Source: Acinetobacter sp. A47 (GTDB taxonomy: Bacteria; Pseudomonadota; Gammaproteobacteria; Pseudomonadales; Moraxellaceae). Taken from it: a stretch of DNA of 64,000 nt. A program made the position numbers and the translations under genes. The first letter of the stretch is position 1. Every line of letters begins with the position of its first letter. Shown here in pieces: positions 58,423 through 64,000 of this stretch. The stretch lies in the NCBI RefSeq assembly GCF_000805455.1, contig NZ_JSUS01000001.1, positions 62,001 to 126,000 on the forward strand, in the 5' to 3' direction. The notes under the pieces are model-generated. The model was not told the DNA's origin. It made no database searches and worked only from the letters and a program-made list of their open reading frames with translations.

Positions 58423-59171
58423 TAAGGCACCTCTTTGTTTTGAGGGCCTAGATATTCGGTATGCTGTTCAATCTGTAGCTTTAAGACACTGAGCTCCTGA
58501 AGCTGCCGGATAAACAAAGGGTAGGTCTGGTTTTCCTCAAGCTCCGGTTCGTGGATGACGATACTTTTAATCTGGCTGAGCTCTTCATTAATAAAATGGT
58601 AAATGACGCTGTCTCTTTCGGTCGAGAGAATGGCCATAATCTTGTTCTGGGTTTCTTTCCAGATATCTTCCCCCAGCATTTCCCGGATCAGCACGGTATT
58701 GCTGATATGGGTGCTAATGATCTTGTAATGATCTTTATGGGTGAGCTGGAGTAGCTTTTTTAGCTCTTCCTGAAAGTGGTTCAAGGCAGTCAGGGGTAAA
58801 ATATCATGTTGATAATTACGGTCATAGCTCTGGATGGCACGGAAGGTTTTCAGGGCATTCTGGATATTGTGCCGGATCGCACTTAAAAAAATCGGGGTAA
58901 TCGGCAACACAAACAGGAGCAGTAACTGGCGCTCTACATAGGTCTGGTTGGCCAGATCAAGTAGAAAGTAAACTGCCACGCCAATAAAGGTCAGCAGCCC
59001 CAGGATGATGGCCATGCCCACATTTAGAAATGACCCTGCAATGAGCAGGATCAACAGGAAAACCCAACTGCCCCGATAACTTGCCGGTAACCATTCATAT
59101 GCAACAATGCCCATGAAAACGTGAGCTGAGATAATCCATAAGACGAGTGCTGAAGCTGGATTTTTCTGCAT
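58422..59171 (-). CDS. Four-helix membrane protein with possible degenerate GGDEF domain
   Basis: A 249-residue protein, first gene of the minus-strand synthase row. The first half has about four membrane helices (ALVLWIISAHVFMGIVAY, WVFLLILLIAGSFL, and two more up to residue 105). The cytosolic half contains KIISTHISNTVLIREMLGED and later ERDSVIYHFINEELSQIKSI. Spacing and pattern resemble a GGDEF domain (D-x-D strand, GhxxGD helix, RxGGDEF turn) in which the catalytic residues are lost. The membrane-plus-degenerate-GGDEF plan recalls PelD, a cyclic-di-GMP receptor. This reading is tentative. It could replace the PilZ domain missing from the synthase. Confidence 0.6.
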   Translation of the reverse strand: MQKNPASALVLWIISAHVFMGIVAYEWLPASYRGSWVFLLILLIAGSFLNVGMAIILGLLTFIGVAVYFLLDLANQTYVERQLLLLFVLPITPIFLSAIRHNIQNALKTFRAIQSYDRNYQHDILPLTALNHFQEELKKLLQLTHKDHYKIISTHISNTVLIREMLGEDIWKETQNKIMAILSTERDSVIYHFINEELSQIKSIVIHEPELEENQTYPLFIRQLQELSVLKLQIEQHTEYLGPQNKEVP

Positions 59172-59347
59172 GATATTTTAGTTGTAATAGATGTATTTTG
59201 TGATAAACATAACACTATTTTAAAGTTGTTACGATCATTTTTCTGTTAGGGATTGTGTAAAATAATCTTATAAACAGTAACATACAGCATGGTCTATCCA
59301 GCAAGCAGTGAAAACACCTTGTATTTAAAATAAATTTTATGGCTGTG

Positions 59348-60793
59348 CTAGGCATGCAGACAACGCTTGAATACCTCGATGGCATGTGCCCGGCTGGCCT
59401 TTAAATCGACCATTGCTGCCGGATAATCCACAGCCTGGATATTATTGTTGGCATAAGGTTCATGAATCATTTTATCGTCAAGATGGGCCAGCTCGGGTAG
59501 CCATTTACGCAGATATTTACCGTGCGGATCAAATTTTTGTGACTGGCTGACCGGATTAAAGATACGAAAATAAGGCACTGCATCGGTACCGGTCGAAGCA
59601 CACCATTGCCATCCACCATTATTTGCGGCAAGGTCTCCATCAATCAGGTGCTGCATAAACCATTGTTCACCCTTGCGCCAGTCAATCAGCAGATTCTTGC
59701 TTAAAAACATGGCACAGATCATCCGTACCCGGTTATGCATCCAGCCAGTGGCCAGCATTTGGCGCATGCCGGCATCAACGATCGGAATGCCAGTTCGGCC
59801 TTGCTGCCACTTTGCTAAAGCGACCGGATCATCACGCCACGGGATGGCCTGAGTTGACGGCTTAAAGGGAAGATGCCGGGAAACATGGGGGAAATCAAAC
59901 AGGATATGCTGGTAAAACTCACGCCATAGCAGTTCGTCGAGCCAGCTTTGTTGTCCATCAGACTGGATTTCAAAATGGCCCTGTTGTGATCTGAACAGGG
60001 CCTGTACACATTGACGAATAGAAATGATACCAATATTTAAATAAGCCGAAAGCTGGCTGGTGCCCGCGCGCGCAGGAAAATCGCGGGCAAGCTGATAGTG
60101 GTCGAGCTGTTCCTTAACAAAGTGGTCCAGCTGTTGCAAGGCATAGGCTTCGCCAACCTGCCATTCGTGATTATGGGAGTGTGGGATGTGTTTTCGATAG
60201 TCAAGTTGTAGTGTCTTGATATCGGTTGATGGGATCAGTTTTAAATCGGTTATTGCTTGTTGGGGAGCTGGTGTTGGATAACATTGTGGTAGAGCCGGCT
60301 GTAAACGTTGATAACAGGTCTTTTTAAAGGCGCCAAAGACCTGATAAGGCAGATTGGACTGGTTGCGGATCGAGCCAACAGGAAACAAGGTACGATCATG
60401 AAAAAGCACCAGTTCCTTGTGTTGCTGATTTAAAAGTTTCTGTACAGCCTGATCGCGTTTTAATTCATTTACACCCAGTTCAATATTGGCATATACATGT
60501 TGAATTGGCAGTTGTTGGATGAGCGTTGCGAAATACTCAGGTACATCTTTCCAAAGCGGAATCGTGTGAACCAGCAGTGGTATATTCAGACGTGCAAGTT
60601 CTTCTTTTAAGCTTTGTAGTTGTCTGAGATAGAAATCGATTTTAATCGGGGCATCATGGTGTAATTGCCACTGTCGAGGCGACAAGATCACAAGCGCGAT
60701 AGTAGGGCCGGCCTGAGTCGCATGCCAGAGCGCAGCATGATCCTGGACTCTTAGGTCCTGACGGAACCAGATCAGTTGATAAGCAGTTGACAT
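59348..60793 (-). CDS. phrB: Deoxyribodipyrimidine photolyase
   Basis: A 481-residue light-driven DNA repair enzyme that splits cyclobutane pyrimidine dimers. The N-terminal antenna-binding domain starts LIWFRQDLRVQDHAAL. The C-terminal FAD domain shows PARAGTSQLSAYLNIGIIS, LLWREFYQHIL, the DNA/FAD signatures GRTGIPIVDAGMRQ and GWMHNRVRMI, and WCASTGTDAVPYFRIFNP. The length is normal for class I. It is unlikely to be a cryptochrome. No terminator signal stands out after it. Confidence 0.95.
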   Translation of the reverse strand: MSTAYQLIWFRQDLRVQDHAALWHATQAGPTIALVILSPRQWQLHHDAPIKIDFYLRQLQSLKEELARLNIPLLVHTIPLWKDVPEYFATLIQQLPIQHVYANIELGVNELKRDQAVQKLLNQQHKELVLFHDRTLFPVGSIRNQSNLPYQVFGAFKKTCYQRLQPALPQCYPTPAPQQAITDLKLIPSTDIKTLQLDYRKHIPHSHNHEWQVGEAYALQQLDHFVKEQLDHYQLARDFPARAGTSQLSAYLNIGIISIRQCVQALFRSQQGHFEIQSDGQQSWLDELLWREFYQHILFDFPHVSRHLPFKPSTQAIPWRDDPVALAKWQQGRTGIPIVDAGMRQMLATGWMHNRVRMICAMFLSKNLLIDWRKGEQWFMQHLIDGDLAANNGGWQWCASTGTDAVPYFRIFNPVSQSQKFDPHGKYLRKWLPELAHLDDKMIHEPYANNNIQAVDYPAAMVDLKASRAHAIEVFKRCLHA

Positions 60794-60862
60794 AATTTTG
60801 TTTTTTTAAAGAAATTGCTATGACCATAAGCGATTTTTTTATTTTATAAAAGTCGTGGCAAT

Positions 60863-60893
60863 AAAAAAGCAAAGCCGAAGCTTTGCTTTTTTT
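60863..60893 (-). terminator. Terminator of slyD (UUCG loop)
   Basis: On the minus strand, AAAAGCAAAGC-TTCG-GCTTTGCTTTTTT forms a stem with a TTCG loop, about 20 bases after the slyD stop. Confidence 0.92.
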
Positions 60894-60913
60894 GCATTCA
60901 TTCAAAAAATGAA

Positions 60914-61396
60914 TTAGTGGTGGTGACCACCTGCACCGTGAACGTGACCGTGGTCAAGTTCTTCTTGAGAAGCATCACGGATTTCAACGATTTCAACTTC
61001 AAAAGTAAGATCCTGACCTGCAAGCGGGAAGTTTGCGTCAACAATTACATTGTCGCCTTCAACTGCTTTTACAGTAACGATTTGTACGCCGTCATCAGTT
61101 TGCGCTTGGAATTGCATACCAGGCTGGATGTTGTCCACACCTTGGAACATTTGAGCAGGAACTTCCTGAACAAGGTCTGGATTGTATTCGCCATAGCCTT
61201 CAGCAGCTGGAACGTTTACAGTGAATTTCTCACCTACAGTTTTACCTGTAAGCGCATTTTCTAAACCAGGAATGATGTTGCCCGCGCCGTGCAAATATGC
61301 AAGTGGTTCACCTTGAGATTGATCAAGTGTTTCACCCTCAGCGTTTGTTAAAGTGTAGTGGAATGAAACCACGTGGTTATTTGCAATAGCAGTCAT
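60914..61396 (-). CDS. slyD: FKBP-type peptidyl-prolyl isomerase SlyD
   Basis: A 160-residue cytosolic foldase and metallochaperone. The FKBP half-domain has YTLTNAEGETLDQS and PLAYLHGAGNIIPGLENAL; the inserted flap domain carries AAEGYGEYNPDLVQEVP; the second FKBP half follows. The C-terminus is short and His-rich (HGHVHGAGGHHH), suited to nickel binding but shorter than the long His/Cys tail of E. coli SlyD. Monocistronic. Confidence 0.93.
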   Translation of the reverse strand: MTAIANNHVVSFHYTLTNAEGETLDQSQGEPLAYLHGAGNIIPGLENALTGKTVGEKFTVNVPAAEGYGEYNPDLVQEVPAQMFQGVDNIQPGMQFQAQTDDGVQIVTVKAVEGDNVIVDANFPLAGQDLTFEVEIVEIRDASQEELDHGHVHGAGGHHH

Positions 61397-61521
61397 GTTT
61401 TAAATCCATGTCATCGATAGTTTTAACTGTATATCATAAAGTGAAAAACAGGTTTTGTTGACTGTTTTCCACTTTTTGAAACGATTTAGTTAAATATTGA
61501 GACAAAATAACAAATTTCAAC

Positions 61522-62808
61522 TCAATACAGTTTAATTTTTGGACGGACACGTCTGGTCAGGAAATCTTTCATGGTCAGCATGCCGGCCTGGGTATAGCCA
61601 TGTATATTGGCCTGATGGAGGCGGTATAGGGAAACATACATGGTTTTGGCAATAAAACCTTGCACGCTGACATCGCCCAGCAATTCTCCTACCGCCTGAT
61701 TGCGGCTGAGTGAAACCAGTGAACCCTTGTCATTAAAGCTAAACATCGGTTGTGGTGAGCCGGACAAACGTGCTGCCATTGCATCTACCAGAAAGGTGGC
61801 CTGCTGACTGGCGACCTGGGCGCGTGGTGCCAGTGGGGACTGACGTGCGTCAAGCTGACAGTTGGCACAATCACCAAAGGCAAAGACATTCGGGTCGGAA
61901 TAGGTCTGCAAGGTGGCGTAGACCATGAGGCGGTTAATCTTGTCCCGCTTGAACTCATGCAGTGATTCCAGCACTTTCGGGGCTTTTACCCCGGCAGCCC
62001 AGACGGTAATATCGGAATGCAGGATACTGCCATCACTAAAATAGACATTGCCTTCATCTACTTTCTGAACTTTGTGCCCGGTTAGGATATCGATCCCCAT
62101 TTTGCGTAACAGCTTGGCACTATGGGCTGCGGTTTTTTCATTGAGGGCCGGCAAGATCCGGTCAGAGGCTTCAATCAGGGTAATCTTGACCTGCTTGGGA
62201 TTAATTTTCTTTAATCCGTAGCGATAAAAGTTCTTGGTGGTTTCAATCAACTCGGCTGCCAGTTCAACACCGGTTGCGCCTGCACCAACGATGCCAATAT
62301 TCAGGGCACGTTCATTTGACTGGTTCTGTGCCTCAATATAGAGGTGAAATAAATCCTGCTGGAAAATATCGGCCTGTTGGCGGCTGTCCAGAAAGTGACA
62401 GTGTTCGCGTACGCCTTCGGTCCCAAAGTCATTGGACACAGACCCGACGGCAAGGATCAGGGTGTCATAACCGAGTGTCTGGACTTGTAGGCTATGTTCT
62501 TTGGAAAGTTGAGGGGGAGACAGGATGATTTGTTTTTGATCTTTTTTGACATCGAGCAGTGTACCGAGCACAAACTCGAAATGATGTTTTTCTGCATGTG
62601 CAAAATAATTGGTCTGTTCTTCGTGCGGATTCAGCGAGCCGGCTGCAATTTCGTGAAGGAGGGGTTTCCATATATGGGTGAGGTTCTGGTCGACCAGGGT
62701 AATTCTGGCTTTCTGCCGTTTGCCAAAACGCTCACCTAGTTGTGTCGCAAGTTCCAAACCACCTGCGCCACCGCCCACAATCACGATATGATGTAAGGTT
62801 TTGCTCAT
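61522..62808 (-). CDS. ndh: Type II NADH dehydrogenase
   Basis: A 428-residue non-proton-pumping NADH:quinone oxidoreductase bound to the inner membrane. It has two dinucleotide folds: the FAD motif VIVGGGAGGLELATQLG near the N-terminus and the NADH motif IGIVGAGATGVELAAEL (about residues 172-188). The second FAD contact VFAFGDCANCQ lies in the last third, and the C-terminus holds the membrane-association region. The length and motif order are those of Ndh. Monocistronic. Confidence 0.93.
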   Translation of the reverse strand: MSKTLHHIVIVGGGAGGLELATQLGERFGKRQKARITLVDQNLTHIWKPLLHEIAAGSLNPHEEQTNYFAHAEKHHFEFVLGTLLDVKKDQKQIILSPPQLSKEHSLQVQTLGYDTLILAVGSVSNDFGTEGVREHCHFLDSRQQADIFQQDLFHLYIEAQNQSNERALNIGIVGAGATGVELAAELIETTKNFYRYGLKKINPKQVKITLIEASDRILPALNEKTAAHSAKLLRKMGIDILTGHKVQKVDEGNVYFSDGSILHSDITVWAAGVKAPKVLESLHEFKRDKINRLMVYATLQTYSDPNVFAFGDCANCQLDARQSPLAPRAQVASQQATFLVDAMAARLSGSPQPMFSFNDKGSLVSLSRNQAVGELLGDVSVQGFIAKTMYVSLYRLHQANIHGYTQAGMLTMKDFLTRRVRPKIKLY

Positions 62809-62901
62809 GATTAACCTGATTATTTTTGTGAAAGGATGGGGGGATTATGCCATCCTTTTTGGATAATGTATGGTCAATCTTGAGAAAATTACTCGGTTTT
62901 T

Positions 62902-64000
62902 TTATCCTTGATTTAATGGATAAAGTTTGGCCGTTTTGGTGTCGCTCGTTGAAAAGAATGAAAACAGGTTGGAAAACCACAGCATAATCTTCTGGAACAG
63001 ATTCGCTTCCTCAATCTGTACATCATTTTCAATCTGCAGGCTACGGATCAACTGGTTGTTTTGATAAATCGAAACAGTTGCCAGATTCATGGCCTGCGTC
63101 AAAGGTGCAGTCAAATGCTGTTCATTCAATTCAATATTGATACGGGTATTGGTGGTCTGTAGCGGTTCAACCGTGGTCATTTGCTGGTTGGCATCCATCA
63201 AATGAATCCGTTGGGTGGTCAGGTCAAAATTATTTAAATCGATAGGTGCCGTCTGACCATATAAAGAGGTGGTCACGATGGTTGGCTGCTGGGTTTCAAC
63301 CTTGAACATCTTCAATGTGGACTTGATCACAGGTAATTCTGCAATCAGCTTCTGTTTTGGAATCACTTCCTCATCCCGGGTGTAGGCATAAGCCAGGTTC
63401 ATCAGCTTATGTGCAACTTCTGCACGCTTGACCGCACTCGGGGTACCCAGAACAACAACAATCAGGCGACGCTTATCGACATGCGGATTAAATGTCGGAC
63501 GTTCTGCGGTTAGGGCCAGATTGTAACCTGCTGCCTTGGTATAACCGGTTTTGAGTCCATCTGCGGTCGGGTCCATTTTCAAGGCAAGGTTGGTGGCATG
63601 ATGAAAATGCTGGTTGTAGCTAAAGCTTGGCATTTTTGAATAATACAGATATTCAGGGGTTTGCTTCACAATCGCCTTGGCCAGCAGGCTCAGGTCAGCC
63701 GCTGTTGAATAGTGATCGGCCATGGTGATACCTGCCGGATTGCTAAAATGCGTATCCTTCATGCCTAAGGCCTGTGCTTCCTGATTCATGCGGGCTACGA
63801 ATTGTGGCACGCTGCCCGAAATTTTTTCAGCAAGGGTCACGGCTGCATCATTGGCAGACATCACGATCAGACCTGCCAGAAGCTGGTCTACAGAAATCTG
63901 CTCACCCGCTTTTAAGTACATTTGTGATTCATCCCACATGATGGTACTAACCACTGGGGTCGCCGTTAATATTTCTTCTTTACGCAGTTTACCTGCCTCA
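62902..64000 (-). CDS. dacC: D-alanyl-D-alanine carboxypeptidase (PBP5/6 type), 5' end outside window
   Basis: The C-terminal ~365 residues of a penicillin-binding protein that trims the terminal D-Ala of peptidoglycan stems. The frame is open to the right edge, so the N-terminus with signal peptide and the SxxK nucleophile lie outside. Visible are the SxN motif in MSANDAAVTLAE and the KTG motif in GLKTGYTKAAGY, then the beta-rich C-terminal PBP5 domain and an amphipathic membrane-tethering end (NLFQKIMLWFSNLFSFF). The gene symbol follows usual Acinetobacter naming and may be dacA in other schemes. Confidence 0.92.
   Translation of the reverse strand, partial: EAGKLRKEEILTATPVVSTIMWDESQMYLKAGEQISVDQLLAGLIVMSANDAAVTLAEKISGSVPQFVARMNQEAQALGMKDTHFSNPAGITMADHYSTAADLSLLAKAIVKQTPEYLYYSKMPSFSYNQHFHHATNLALKMDPTADGLKTGYTKAAGYNLALTAERPTFNPHVDKRRLIVVVLGTPSAVKRAEVAHKLMNLAYAYTRDEEVIPKQKLIAELPVIKSTLKMFKVETQQPTIVTTSLYGQTAPIDLNNFDLTTQRIHLMDANQQMTTVEPLQTTNTRINIELNEQHLTAPLTQAMNLATVSIYQNNQLIRSLQIENDVQIEEANLFQKIMLWFSNLFSFFSTSDTKTAKLYPLNQG

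Overview
The window reads as a chromosomal segment of an Acinetobacter species, probably not A. baumannii. The evidence is the Acinetobacter-style gene content (groESL, pdxB-epmA, tesA/ybbAP, mtgA, ppk1, slyD, ndh, dacC), an intrinsic-type AAC(6')-I acetyltransferase remnant, GTP-dependent PEP carboxykinase, AT-leaning base composition and Fur-type sites. I see no rRNA, tRNA, insertion sequence, prophage or CRISPR array.

Layout. 0-5.9 kb: the end of folD, a METTL20-like methyltransferase, a small lipoprotein, then glycerol catabolism glpK-glpR-glpD with candidate GlpR operators before glpK and glpD. 5.9-14.4 kb: a siderophore receptor, pckG, a lipid kinase overlapping a metallophosphoesterase, and groES-groEL behind a clear heat-shock promoter. 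14.7-17.1 kb: an AT-rich trio of LysR regulator, PF10014-type 2-oxoglutarate dioxygenase and LysE exporter. It sits between housekeeping genes and looks like an acquired amino-acid hydroxylation and export module. 17.3-24.5 kb: dgkA, pdxB-epmA, a 53-residue lipoprotein missed by length cut-offs, a sulfatase with a lipoprotein-type formylglycine-generating enzyme, a rhomboid protease and nfuA.

24.6-36.6 kb is a catabolic region: two exported amidohydrolases (the second frameshifted), a TorF-type outer-membrane protein, and a row of carbamoylase/amidase (M20), class III aminotransferase, aldehyde dehydrogenase, APC permease and agmatine deiminase. The last five can be assembled into agmatine -> N-carbamoylputrescine -> putrescine -> 4-aminobutanal -> GABA, with an M20 enzyme in place of the usual nitrilase-type AguB. 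Four upstream regions here (before 24750, 26617, 28505 and 29659) share a tandem element, AWTGGTWCCTGY then ATTGGTWCTMGKTTTT, spaced 23-24 bp and lying 70-77 bp before each start codon. I read this as the operator of one unrecognised regulon.

37-52 kb: a Fur-controlled TonB receptor, an uncharacterised protein with an alpha/beta hydrolase, carbonic anhydrase, a frameshifted aac(6')-I, tesA/ybbA/ybbP, a second rhomboid, mtgA, ppk1, nitronate monooxygenase and a VIT1-type transporter. 52.3-59.2 kb: a candidate exopolysaccharide system. It has a TPR/beta-barrel protein on the plus strand and, on the minus strand, five overlapping or abutting genes: a four-helix membrane protein with a possibly degenerate GGDEF domain, a single-span protein, a processive GT2 synthase without PilZ, a BcsB-like periplasmic protein and a lipoprotein resembling TIM-barrel glycosidases. 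It matches none of the textbook pga, bcs, pel or alg layouts. 59.3-64 kb: phrB, slyD, ndh and partial dacC.

All function calls come from reading motifs and from recalled family knowledge; no database search was run.
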